This document shows, piece after piece, positions 17,201 through 24,298 of a stretch of DNA of 64,000 nucleotides. The stretch is from Streptomyces nymphaeiformis (GTDB taxonomy: Bacteria > Actinomycetota > Actinomycetes > Streptomycetales > Streptomycetaceae). The position numbers were made by a program, and so were the translations under genes. The notes beneath the pieces are model-generated. The model was not told where the DNA came from. It did not search any database and was given only the letters and a program-made list of their open reading frames with translations. The stretch covers positions 496,001-560,000 of the forward strand of contig NZ_JACHJY010000005.1 of assembly GCF_014203895.1 (NCBI RefSeq). Direction: 5' to 3'. How positions within the stretch are numbered: position 1 is the stretch's first letter; the number at the start of each line of letters is the position of its first letter.

Positions 17201-17348
17201 ACGGTGGCTCCGGATCGGGAGTCTCCGGTTCCGGCAGCCACTGGGACAGCCAGAGCGCGTCCGCGACCGCCTCGGCGGACGGGTCCACCCCGCCCGCCCG
17301 GAGTCTGCGGGTCAGCTCCTCCAGAGGCATCCGGTGCGTCCGGTGCAT
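14211..17348 (-). CDS. SAV_2336-type vWA protein with C-terminal TPR-like region
   Basis: A 1045-residue protein. A short N-terminal helical domain (MPLEELTRRLRAGGVDPSAE) and a Pro/Glu-rich linker lead to a vWA-like domain (about residues 185-330) starting DIQLLMDTGPAMVVW, with LTLVVSDCVGPLW later. The metal-site motif reads DTGPA rather than DxSxS, so metal binding may be lost. A helical middle domain (SYPPGIQQLLLGSLD, HCSAYVERNFG) follows, and the last 450 residues are Ala/Leu-rich TPR-like helices. It starts 7 bases after the MoxR-type ATPase, with GAGGTGA as ribosome site. Pairing with that ATPase is the vWA-MoxR arrangement of NTP-dependent conflict systems. Confidence 0.85.
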   Translation of the reverse strand: MHRTHRMPLEELTRRLRAGGVDPSAEAVADALWLSQWLPEPETPDPEPPSRAEGGDAETARPVGEGREPANHEETPAPTPAPPAERTAGRESVALHTRAGVGPADGVRRGGGVGTGRGAALSVRAPGANALPGLLGLQKALRPLRGYAPAPPRPDEGVLDEEATAESSAAAGILTPVLRPAAGRRPDIQLLMDTGPAMVVWDRMVEELRQACQQSGAFRDVQVHRLYDTGEGPPLVTTTSGADGRPRLRPVDQLHDPTGRRLTLVVSDCVGPLWQRGAAQRFLRQWPRHSPLALVQPLPPRLWPRTALPAEPGTFQRSSRPGGPAAFRSDDEPWAVPDPARRAVPVLTPTPEAFASWARLHTGHGGDIVRGWAAWPAPGPTRPPEPRTPRVPRGDEELLRAFRAGASPGALRLAVQLAAAPLTLPVMQLVQRAMLPDTGPMELAEVLLSGLLRRLPGPTPYPCFSYPPGIQQLLLGSLDPGAAALVLKHCSAYVERNFGQGMRNFPALAAARLAGHGPADGEGGPGPVPASDETDEPAGPEGAEAELFARIPARVLRFYHPDLVTPDPLTEARRLLEQGRAQSDPALLSAARERAEEALPTAPAEARIVLGRVVYAEAGTGAVRRAGRRRELLDRADDILVNAAELARPGDEHWAEARLERAVVQHALWQETGDARRLDTALATLAGDAGRWPPTARPTLHLRRGRLLLARGDGAAAAEELTAALALGESAAALLDLADALHLAEAGPDRIGPVLDRAEALLGDGRALRLRHAAARARLYETAGDGPAADAAYERATLLTPAEGEQRGRLLLTWGESLLRRAAAGTGTRPVDRAESVLREALTCLPAGSPARERARILIGNVLALRFDRAGFLPDLYESRHLLDEALRTTRDPATRAEVGLQLGWVQLQLSEAARDGQLVGALTAFRRAADDSRAARGDTPGTVTLARALHAQGAVLYLMDRVGHAATVLAEAAEQWRRLDGVLVAVDWADVERTRTLLAEARAVPRPRPDRFSREERRRIAPPWWAWREEDAERLDNGGAHGRS

Positions 17349-17355
17349 CCGGTCA

Positions 17356-18372
17356 TCACCTCGGCTGATCGAGCGGCTGCATGAGCATGTCCGCGATCCG
17401 TTCCCTGGTCACCCGTTCGGCGCGGGAGGCGTGCTGGGTCAGGTAGAGGGCGTTGAGGAGCTGGTCGGTGGCGATCACCTCGCCGGGCTCGCGGTTCAGG
17501 AAGCGCTGGACGAGGCCCTGTTCGCCGTCGCCCGCGACGGCTTCGGTCCCCAGGTGGGCCTCGATCATCGCGCCGAGCTGCTCCTCGCCGGGCGGTTCGA
17601 GCTCCAGGCGGATGCAGCGGCGCAACAGGGCGGCGGGGAAGTCCCGTTCGCCGTTGGAGGTGAGCACGATGAACGGGAAGGTGCTGCAGCGGATCCGGCC
17701 GCCGTACACCGGCACCTTGCGGCCGTCGTCGCTGAGCACCTCGACGACCGGCTCCCGGTCGGCGAGCCGCTCCAGCTCGGGGATGGCGAACTCGCCCTCC
17801 TCCAGGGCGTTCAGGAGGTCGTTGGGCAGGTCGAGGTCGCTCTTGTCGAGCTCGTCGATGAGCAGGACACGGGGCTGCTCGGAGGGGAGCAGCGCGGTGC
17901 CGAGCGGTCCGAGCCGGATGTACGAGCCGATGCCGGCCGGGGCCGCGGCGGCGGAACCGGACGCACCGGCCTGGGCGCGCTCCAGCTGCACGTCCTGGAG
18001 GCGGCCGATGGCGTCGTACCGGTAGAGGCCGTCCTGGAGGGTGGAGCGGCTGACGATGGGCCAGCGGAGCACCCGGCCGAGGCGCAGCTCATGGGCGACG
18101 GCGTGCGCGAGCGTGGACTTGCCGGTGCCGGGGTTGCCGGTGACGAGGAGCGGACGCCGCAGGTAGAGGGCGGCGTTGACCGCGTCGGTCTCGGCGGGCC
18201 GGGGGTGGTGGTTCTGGACGAGCCTGCGCTTGACGCCGAGCCGGCGGTCGGAGCCGGCGAGGGTGTCGTCGGCGCCGCCCGCCGAGAAGTCGCGCCAGGG
18301 CGGCGGGGCGGGCAGGCGCCGTATCTCGTCATGCGGATGCCCGGCCCCACGGTAGATCCGCCAATCGTTCAC
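17356..18372 (-). CDS. MoxR-type AAA+ ATPase of vWA-MoxR-VMAP system
   Basis: A 338-residue single-domain AAA+ protein. Walker A is GNPGTGKST at about residues 79-87, Walker B is VLLIDELDKSD, sensor 1 lies in FIVLTSNGERDFP and the arginine finger region is LLRRCIRLEL. These are MoxR/helix-2-insert-like features; the long insert with Ala/Gly repeats (QAGASGSAAAAPAG) lies between strands 2 and 3. The GTG at 18372 follows a very strong GGAGGAG site. The next gene downstream begins 7 bases after its stop, so the two are co-translated. In such systems the ATPase is thought to remodel or prime the vWA and effector proteins; the target here is unknown. Confidence 0.9.
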   Translation of the reverse strand: MNDWRIYRGAGHPHDEIRRLPAPPPWRDFSAGGADDTLAGSDRRLGVKRRLVQNHHPRPAETDAVNAALYLRRPLLVTGNPGTGKSTLAHAVAHELRLGRVLRWPIVSRSTLQDGLYRYDAIGRLQDVQLERAQAGASGSAAAAPAGIGSYIRLGPLGTALLPSEQPRVLLIDELDKSDLDLPNDLLNALEEGEFAIPELERLADREPVVEVLSDDGRKVPVYGGRIRCSTFPFIVLTSNGERDFPAALLRRCIRLELEPPGEEQLGAMIEAHLGTEAVAGDGEQGLVQRFLNREPGEVIATDQLLNALYLTQHASRAERVTRERIADMLMQPLDQPR

Positions 18373-18654
18373 GATGAACTCCTCCTGGCTGTGGTGTGCT
18401 GGCCGGGCTTTCCGAACGTACTGCCCCGGGGCCGTACTTGCCGACCCCCGAACCGGTCGTTCCGGGCGGGGACGGTAACTGTCGGACGCGTGGGGCGCTT
18501 TGGGCGGGACGGGGCCGGTGAGGGACCGGGGCGGGAGGGATCCTGTGACCGGCCGGGGCGGGAGGGCCCCCGTGACCGCCCGGGGACCGCGGCGGGCTCC
18601 GCCGGCCTCACGAGGCCTGCCCGGGGCGGGTCCGGGCGGCGGGCGCCGCCGCCG
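18373..18654. other. 282-bp gap within the conflict locus
   Basis: This is the largest gap in the minus-strand block, between the trypsin-VMAP gene and the MoxR gene. It is very GC-rich and holds two near-copies of a segment containing CGGGGCGGGAGGG followed by GTGACCG (about 18529-18580). It may hold a second promoter for the MoxR-vWA half. A short open frame inside it (18369-18611) has no family features and is not called. Confidence 0.5.
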
Positions 18655-20688
18655 TCACGGGTCCTCCTCGCCGAGCAGCGGCGGGGGCTCCAGGCGGCCG
18701 GCGGCCGGCGGGCGGTCGGGGGGGTCGTACAGGACGGCGATGGTCTCGGCCCAGGCGAGGTCGGCCCGCTCCGGCACCAGGGCGCGCAGGGAACGGATGG
18801 GCTCGCCGAGCCCGTGGGCGGTGCGCGCGTCCGCGAGCAGCCAGTCCGCCTCCACGTGGAAGGCCGCGCAGTCGGTGTGGTCGTGGGCGCCGGTCCGCCA
18901 GAGGGCCAGGGGGTGGCCGGCGGCCAGGGCGGCGTTCATCGCCATGAGCCCGTCGCCGCTGCCCACCGGGCCGCAGTAGACGGGAACGGTGCCGCCCTCG
19001 GCCCGGCGGAGCCGCTCGCGCGTCTCCTCCAGGGTCTCCCGGCGCACGCGCGCGGTGTGGGCGTCCGAGCCCGCGCCGGGCACCTCGGCACGCAGGGGTG
19101 TCGCACGCAGCGGTCCCCGCTCCCCTGCCTCCCAGCGCTCCCGCCACTCGGCCGACGGCTCCTTGCCGTGGCGCCGGGCGTCCCTGATGACCACGATGCG
19201 GCGCTGCCCGAGGGTGAGGGGCCCCTGCTCCTCGTCGGGTCCCTCCGGGGGTTCGAGCCGCCAGGTGTCGAGCGGCTCGTCGAAGAGCTCGCGCGGCAGC
19301 ACGGCCTCCACGGAGGCCAGGTGCGGCCCGTTGTCGCCGAGCCTGAGTGCCTCGGCGAGCGGCCCGCGCAGGGTCTCCTTGAGTCGGGCCCGCTCGACAC
19401 CCCGGTCGTCGCCCTTGAGCGGGGTGACCATGTGCCCGTCGCGGAGCAGCTTCACGCGCCACGGGTAGCGCCGGTCCCAGCGGGGCGTGTCGATCTCCAG
19501 GAGCACGTCCGCGCGTGCGCGGCGCTCGCGGGCGCCCGCGAGGGCGGCCGAGCCGTTGGAGCCGATCAGGTCGTCGATCTCGCGGCGGAGGTACGGGCCC
19601 GCGTCGGCGGCCAGGTCGATGATCCAGTCCCGGAACGCGGTCACGTCGCCGACACCGCCGGGGCGGCCGGAGACCCGCCGGACGACATGGGCGGCGTACA
19701 GGAGCACGGCGTCGAGGCCGGGGTCGCCCGGATCGGTGCGGTCGGGCGCCCGCAGCCCGTACAGCAGTGCGGCGCCCTCGCTCCAGGTGCGCGGGTCGTC
19801 CTCGAAGGCGTCCGGGGTGGTGCTGTTCCTGATCCAGGCCCTGACCCGGTCGACCAGGTCCATGATCTCGCCGGCGTTGATCGGGGCGGGCAGCGCGGAG
19901 AGCTGCCCCCGTAACCGGGTGCGGAGTTGCGGGCTCAGCGGGTGCGGGCCGCCGAGCTGCTGCTGCGCGCGCGTCCAGTCGGATCCGTAGTCGAGGGACT
20001 GGAGGTAGTGGTCGAGGTGATGACGGTCGTGGTCACGCAGTGCCTCGGCCCAGAACCTGCCCCCGGGCGCGTCGTGCAGGCAGCGCAGGGCGGCGAGGGG
20101 GACGAGGGCGCCCTGGTCGGACCAGCGTCCCTTGTTGAAGCCGATCACGGCGCCCTGGAGGTCGTCGACGACGGGGCCGCCGGAGCAGCCCTCGACGGGC
20201 AGCACCCCCTCCGTCACGAGGGCGCGGGCGTCGACGCCGGTCAGCCGGCCGTGCACCTGGCGGATGCCCAGCTCCCCGGTCTCCCGGGACCAGCCGTGCA
20301 GGCCGACCTCGGTGGTGCGGGCCGGAGGCCGCTCGGCGAGCCGGACGCAGGAGGCCTTGAGCGTGCCGGGCACGCGCACGAGGGCGACGTCGGGGAAGCC
20401 CCAGGGCTCGGGGCGCGCACCGGGGTCCTCGGGCCGGGGCAGGGCGAGGACCACCGTGCCGATGGACTGGCGCGTCCTCTTGCCGTCCTGCCAGGTGATG
20501 CCGACGGCAGGCTTCTTCCTCCACACCTCGCCACCCCCTTCGGCCACGACATGGGCACAGGTCAGCACCCAGCCGGGGGCGATGAAGAAGCCGGTCCCCC
20601 AGAACTGGCCGCCGTGCGGGTCATACCCGCCGTCGGGAGCGCCGATGCGTACGAGTGCGGGGCGCACGAGAGCGTCGAAGGCGCTCAT
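18655..20688 (-). CDS. trypsin-like serine protease fused to VMAP-type C-terminal region
   Basis: A 677-residue protein. Residues 1-215 are a trypsin-like protease without signal peptide: His46 in LTCAHVV, Asp in FPDVALVRV and Ser in EGCSGGPV form the triad, so it is probably an active cytoplasmic protease. A helical middle part (about 220-400) and a C-terminal domain with ADVLLEIDTPRWDRRYPWRV, LPRELFDEPLDTW, GQRRIVVIRDARRH and a final segment follow the pattern of VMAP (vWA-MoxR-associated protein) proteins. The ATG at 20688 overlaps the stop of the trypco1 gene (ATGA), which fixes the start although the frame is open further upstream. In the ternary systems it is the likely effector, released or activated by the MoxR and vWA partners. 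Confidence 0.85.
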   Translation of the reverse strand: MSAFDALVRPALVRIGAPDGGYDPHGGQFWGTGFFIAPGWVLTCAHVVAEGGGEVWRKKPAVGITWQDGKRTRQSIGTVVLALPRPEDPGARPEPWGFPDVALVRVPGTLKASCVRLAERPPARTTEVGLHGWSRETGELGIRQVHGRLTGVDARALVTEGVLPVEGCSGGPVVDDLQGAVIGFNKGRWSDQGALVPLAALRCLHDAPGGRFWAEALRDHDRHHLDHYLQSLDYGSDWTRAQQQLGGPHPLSPQLRTRLRGQLSALPAPINAGEIMDLVDRVRAWIRNSTTPDAFEDDPRTWSEGAALLYGLRAPDRTDPGDPGLDAVLLYAAHVVRRVSGRPGGVGDVTAFRDWIIDLAADAGPYLRREIDDLIGSNGSAALAGARERRARADVLLEIDTPRWDRRYPWRVKLLRDGHMVTPLKGDDRGVERARLKETLRGPLAEALRLGDNGPHLASVEAVLPRELFDEPLDTWRLEPPEGPDEEQGPLTLGQRRIVVIRDARRHGKEPSAEWRERWEAGERGPLRATPLRAEVPGAGSDAHTARVRRETLEETRERLRRAEGGTVPVYCGPVGSGDGLMAMNAALAAGHPLALWRTGAHDHTDCAAFHVEADWLLADARTAHGLGEPIRSLRALVPERADLAWAETIAVLYDPPDRPPAAGRLEPPPLLGEEDP

Positions 20689-21134
20689 ACGGTGCCATCG
20701 GCCGCCGGACGCCGCTGCCGGGTCACCCCCGACGGCTGCTGCGCGGCCTCCGGCTCGGCGGAGGCGGGCGCGGACTCCGCCGCGGGTGCGGCCGGCGCGG
20801 TCGGCGGGCCCTGTTCGGTCCAGGTCAGGGACACGTTCACGGAGGCCTTGCCCGAGCCGTCCGCGAGGACGCCGATCACCTTGCCGGACTGCGCCGACAG
20901 TTCGATGCCGAAGCTGACGGCGACCTCCACGGAGCCCTGCGGGTCGAGCCCGGCGCGCAGGGAGCCGACGACCCCGCGCACGACGTCCGTGAGCCCGCCG
21001 GCCATCGAGACCACCCGGTCCCTGACGCCGGTGTCCTGGAACCCGCCGCCCCGGCCGAGCTCCTCCGCGTCGCTGACGCGCGCCCACACGGGCGTGCCGT
21101 CGTCCAGTCGAATCCGAGCGATCCCGTGTGCCAC
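20685..21134 (-). CDS. CU044_2847 family protein (trypsin-co-occurring domain 1)
   Basis: A 149-residue protein beginning GIARIRLDDGTPVWARVSD, then a helix with DVVRGVVGSLRAGL, and the family-typical strands VEVAVSFGIELSAQSGKVIGV and ASVNVSLTW. A Pro/Ala/Glu tail of about 35 residues ends it. This small domain is named for its habit of sitting next to trypsin-like proteases in conflict operons, as here, where its stop overlaps the protease start by ATGA. It may regulate or recruit the protease. It is the first gene of the minus-strand block, so the main promoter should lie in the short interval before the divergent gene at 21234. Confidence 0.85.
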   Translation of the reverse strand: MAHGIARIRLDDGTPVWARVSDAEELGRGGGFQDTGVRDRVVSMAGGLTDVVRGVVGSLRAGLDPQGSVEVAVSFGIELSAQSGKVIGVLADGSGKASVNVSLTWTEQGPPTAPAAPAAESAPASAEPEAAQQPSGVTRQRRPAADGTV

Positions 21135-21233
21135 AGCGGCCCCCGCTCCCCGAAGCGATGTTGGATCCAGAAGGCTAATCGGTGGGACTGACGGGCGACA
21201 GGGGACGTGAGGGGTACGGCCTATCCTGATCGC

Positions 21234-21419
21234 ATGTACTTCACCGACCGTGGCATCGAGGAACTGGAGAAGCGGCGCGGCGAGGAGGAGGTCACCTTCG
21301 AGTGGCTCGCCGAGCAGCTGCGGACGTTCGTCGACCTCAACCCCGACTTCGAGGTGCCGGTAGAGCGCCTCGCGACCTGGCTGGCCCGTCTGGACGACGA
21401 CGAGGACGAGGACGAGTAG
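21234..21419 (+). CDS. small acidic conserved actinobacterial protein (DUF6104-like)
   Basis: A 61-residue protein with ATG at 21234. It reads as an amphipathic helix-rich domain (MYFTDRGIEELEKRRGEEEV, WLAEQLRTFVDLNPDFEVPV, LATWLARL) ending in an acidic tail (DDDEDEDE). I recognise it as a small family conserved across Streptomyces and believe it corresponds to DUF6104. No function is known. It is divergent from the conflict block and convergent with the next gene. Confidence 0.8.
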   Translation: MYFTDRGIEELEKRRGEEEVTFEWLAEQLRTFVDLNPDFEVPVERLATWLARLDDDEDEDE

Positions 21420-21440
21420 GAGCTCCCTCCCGGTTGCGGG

Positions 21441-21516
21441 TCACCGCTCCCGCAGCCGGTCGCGCACTCCGCAATGCCGGTACCGGCCGCCGGCTCACCG
21501 CTCCCGCAGCCGGTCG
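21441..21516. repeat. 22-bp perfect direct repeat, 32-bp spacer
   Basis: The 22 bases at 21441-21462 recur unchanged at 21495-21516; both begin TCACCGCTCCCGCAGCC. The second copy is the stop codon and last seven codons of the gene at 21495-22313, so the first copy looks like a duplicated 3' end. It may have arisen by slippage or by a small tandem duplication. Confidence 0.8.
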
Positions 21517-22313
21517 TAGGCGAGTCCGAGCGCGCCGTGCGCGACGAGCAGCGCGCCGGCCGTCGCCCAGCCGCCGCTGCGGCGGCCCGCGCCCCACAGC
21601 AGCAGCGGCACCCCCACGAGGAGCTGCGCCCCGCTCAGTACGCGCGCCTTGGGGCCGCGCAGGTACGGGCCGATGGGGCCGTCCTCCACCACGTCCAGCT
21701 CGGCGCGCACGGCGTCGAGCCATCCGGTCCGTTCGAGCCGTTCGGCGCCCCCGGCGAGGGCCGCGGCCCGGAGCCGGTCGGCGCTCTCGCCCGGGACGAT
21801 CCCGGCGGGCAGGGCGAGTCCGGCGCGGGCGAGGACCGCGACGACCCCGACGAGCCGGGCGTGGGCGTCGGCGTCCGGGTCGGGCTCGGTGAGCGGTTCG
21901 AGGGCCTGCACGTCCAGGACGGGATCGAGGGCGAGACGGGCGGCGAAGGTGCGCATGGCCTCGTCCTCGCCGACGGGGGTGCCGTCCGCGAGCCAGGTGT
22001 AACCGACCGCGCGGCGGAAGCCGGCGGCGAGCGTGAGGCCGGCCCGGTCGCGGTCCCACCAGAGCGCGACGACCGGCCGGCCGGCGGCCGGGACGGCGAG
22101 GGCGGTGGCCCAGCCGGTGACGACCTGCTCGACGGGCTCCCCGCCGTGCAGCCAGGGCTTCCCCTCCGGTACGAGCACGGTCCACTCGGCGCCCGCGGGG
22201 GCGAGGAGCAGCCGTTCCCGGAGGAGTTGGGCCGACGGCCGGACCTCCGGGGGCTCGGCGCGGCAGAGCAGCAGGGCTCCGGCGGGGTGCGGCGGTCCGG
22301 GTGTCGCGTTCAT
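21495..22313 (-). CDS. conserved hypothetical protein with C-terminal membrane segments
   Basis: A 272-residue protein not recognised as a known enzyme. The first 200 residues are soluble, with alternating strands and helices (AEWTVLVPEGKPWL, WATALAVPAAGRPVVALWWD, GLTLAAGFRRAVGYTWLADG). The last 60 contain two hydrophobic stretches (AQLLVGVPLLLWGAG and WATAGALLVAHGALGLAY), suggesting a tail anchored in the membrane. The ATG at 22313 is the start. The neighbouring DUF4097/PadR pair is divergent. Function unknown. Confidence 0.75.
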   Translation of the reverse strand: MNATPGPPHPAGALLLCRAEPPEVRPSAQLLRERLLLAPAGAEWTVLVPEGKPWLHGGEPVEQVVTGWATALAVPAAGRPVVALWWDRDRAGLTLAAGFRRAVGYTWLADGTPVGEDEAMRTFAARLALDPVLDVQALEPLTEPDPDADAHARLVGVVAVLARAGLALPAGIVPGESADRLRAAALAGGAERLERTGWLDAVRAELDVVEDGPIGPYLRGPKARVLSGAQLLVGVPLLLWGAGRRSGGWATAGALLVAHGALGLAYDRLRER

Positions 22314-22411
22314 GGCCCCACGCTAGGCCAATTTGTCCGCATAAGACCGCGATTGCCCCGCCCCTGTCAGGGATGAGTCGGGGTCGACTCAGGGTTGACT
22401 CCACGAGGCCG

Positions 22412-22449
22412 CGATATATCGTGTCTATCGAGAAACGCGATATGTTGCG
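22412..22449. promoter_or_regulatory. palindromic operator/promoter region before the DUF4097-PadR pair
   Basis: CGATATATCG at 22412-22421 is a perfect 10-base palindrome. TATCG at 22426-22430 and CGATA at 22438-22442 form an inverted repeat around 7 bases. These AT-containing motifs stand out in GC-rich DNA and lie just before the pair that encodes a PadR repressor, so autoregulation is the simple reading. The core promoter probably overlaps them. Confidence 0.6.
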
Positions 22450-22473
22450 TTGCCGATACGGGAGGTCAGCACC

Positions 22474-23349
22474 ATGACAGAGTGGTCCGTCACCGAGCCG
22501 ACGAAGCTGGCTCCGGCCGACCCCGTGACGCTGCTGCAGGTCCGCATCGTCAACGGCACGGTGAACGTGGTGGGGACGGACGAGAGTTCCGCCCGCGTGG
22601 AGGTCTCCGAGATCGAGGGCCCGCCGCTGATCGTGACGCAGGACGGCTCCACGCTGACCGTGACCTACGAGGACCTTCACTGGAAGAGCATCCTCAAGTG
22701 GTTCGAGCGCAAGGAGTACCGCCGCCGGGCGGTCGTCTCCGTCGCCGTCCCCGCGGGCGTCGACGTCGAGGTGGGCGTGGTCGGCGCCGAGGCGGTCGTC
22801 ACGGGGATCAGAGGGCGTACGGAGGTGCGCGGCGTCACGGGCGACACCACCCTCCTCGGACTCTCCGGCCCGGTCCGCGCCGAGAGCGTCTCGGGGAACC
22901 TGGAGGCCCAGTCCGTCACCGGCGCGCTGCGCGTCAACTCCGTGACCGGAGACGTGACGGTGATCGAGGGCTCGGGCTCCTCCGTGAAGGCCGACACGGT
23001 CAGCGGCGACATGGTCATCGACCTCGACCCGACCCGGCTCGACGGGCCGCCCGCCGACATCCGGCTCACCAGCGTCTCCGGCGAGGTCGCGATCCGGCTC
23101 CCGCACCCGGCCGACGCCCGGGTCGAGGCGAGCACGACGAGCGGCGCCGTGTCGAATGCCTTCGAGGACCTGCGGGTGGGAGGCCAGTGGGGCGCCAAGT
23201 CCATCACGGGCACGCTCGGTTCGGGCCGGGGCACGCTCAAGGCGACCACCGTCTCCGGCTCCATCGCCCTGCTCCGCCGCCCCGAGCCCGAGGAGGACGG
23301 CGACGCCGCCCCCTCGTCCGACCCCTCCGCGACCGGAAAGGTGCTCTGA
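22474..23349 (+). CDS. DUF4097 family beta-strand-repeat protein
   Basis: A 291-residue protein; the ATG at 22474 follows GGAGGT by 7 bases. After an N-terminal segment (LLQVRIVNGTVNVVGTDES) the sequence has repeated short strands with a V-x-S-V-S/T-G pattern (VRAESVSGNLEAQSVTGALR, VNSVTGDVTV, VKADTVSGDMVIDL, IRLTSVSGEVAIRL), as in the right-handed beta-helix-like DUF4097/bactofilin-type repeats. No signal peptide. It is followed one base later by a PadR regulator, a common pairing in Streptomyces. Its biochemical role is unknown; similar proteins accompany envelope-stress regulators. Confidence 0.88.
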   Translation: MTEWSVTEPTKLAPADPVTLLQVRIVNGTVNVVGTDESSARVEVSEIEGPPLIVTQDGSTLTVTYEDLHWKSILKWFERKEYRRRAVVSVAVPAGVDVEVGVVGAEAVVTGIRGRTEVRGVTGDTTLLGLSGPVRAESVSGNLEAQSVTGALRVNSVTGDVTVIEGSGSSVKADTVSGDMVIDLDPTRLDGPPADIRLTSVSGEVAIRLPHPADARVEASTTSGAVSNAFEDLRVGGQWGAKSITGTLGSGRGTLKATTVSGSIALLRRPEPEEDGDAAPSSDPSATGKVL

Positions 23350-23350
23350 C

Positions 23351-24250
23351 ATGCCGCCCGTCTTCGCCCACGGACGCCTCCGCCTGTATCTGCTCAAGCT
23401 GCTCGACGAGGCCCCGCGCCACGGGTACGAGGTGATCCGCCTCCTGGAGGAGCGCTTCCAGGGGCTGTACGCGCCCTCGGCGGGCACGGTGTACCCGCGC
23501 CTCGCCAAGTTGGAGGCCGAGGGCCTCGTCACCCACGCCAGCGAAGGGGGCCGCAAGGTCTACTCGATCACCGACGCCGGCCGCGCCGAGTTGGCCGGGC
23601 GCGGCGCCGAACTGGACGACCTGGAGCGGGAGATCCGCGAGTCGGTCTCGGAGCTGGCGGCGGAGATCCGCGAGGACGTGCGGGGCGCGGCCGGCCGGGT
23701 GCGCAGCGAGATGCGTGCCGCCGCCGGACAGAACCGCACGGTGGATCCCCCTTCCTTCGCCGAGGCGAAGGAGGAGATGCGCCGCTTCAAGCAGGAGTGG
23801 AAGCGGCAGGCCCGCGAGGCCCGCGAGGAGGCCCGGTCGGCGCGCCGCCAGGCGAAGGAGTTCCAGCGCATCGCCCAGCAGGTGCAGGACGAGGTCCAGG
23901 ACCGGTTCGCGCGGGGCGACTGGCCCAAGGGGGTCTGGGAGGGGATCTCGGGCATCACGGCCCAGCTCGGCGACCTGGTGACGGGCACGACCCATCCGAA
24001 GGCCGCGACGCCGGACCCCCGGTTCACGAAGGCCCCGGCCGGCGAGGCGCCGGAATGGGCGCGGGACACGACGGGCTCGGGCGACCCGGCCCGCGACCTC
24101 GACCGCCTCCTCGACCGCTTCCGCGACGAGATCCGCGACGCGGCCCGCGACCACGGCGTGACGGAGGACCAGCTCAGGGAGACCCGGGACCACTTGTCGG
24201 CCGCGGCGACCCACATCACGGCCCTCCTTCACCCGGAGAGAAGGAGCTGA
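23351..24250 (+). CDS. PadR family transcriptional regulator with long helical tail
   Basis: A 299-residue protein. The N-terminal winged-helix domain (residues 1-90) has the PadR pattern LRLYLLKLLDEAPRHGYEV, SAGTVYPRLAKLEAEGLV and GGRKVYSITDAGRAEL. About 200 extra residues follow, mostly charged helices (LEREIRESVSELAAEIREDV, RFKQEWKRQAREAREEARSA) of coiled-coil character, ending in a further helical domain. This is much longer than ordinary PadR proteins. It starts one base after the DUF4097 stop, so they form an operon, probably repressed by this protein at the palindromes near 22412-22449. Confidence 0.9.
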   Translation: MPPVFAHGRLRLYLLKLLDEAPRHGYEVIRLLEERFQGLYAPSAGTVYPRLAKLEAEGLVTHASEGGRKVYSITDAGRAELAGRGAELDDLEREIRESVSELAAEIREDVRGAAGRVRSEMRAAAGQNRTVDPPSFAEAKEEMRRFKQEWKRQAREAREEARSARRQAKEFQRIAQQVQDEVQDRFARGDWPKGVWEGISGITAQLGDLVTGTTHPKAATPDPRFTKAPAGEAPEWARDTTGSGDPARDLDRLLDRFRDEIRDAARDHGVTEDQLRETRDHLSAAATHITALLHPERRS

Positions 24251-24298
24251 CGGGGCCGGGGCCCACCCGGGCCCCGCCCCACCCCTCCCCCTGGGGCC

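Noticed and set aside
14223..17384. 1053-codon plus-strand frame opposite the vWA gene
   Set aside because: Shadow; the minus strand has the vWA domain and a proper ribosome site.
18369..18611. 80-codon minus-strand frame in the gap of the conflict locus
   Set aside because: Low-complexity Pro/Arg/Ser repeats from GC-rich DNA; no ribosome site or family match.
9481..21134. Prophage, insertion sequence or integrative element boundaries around the conflict locus
   Set aside because: No integrase, transposase, tRNA or flanking direct repeat was seen at either side.
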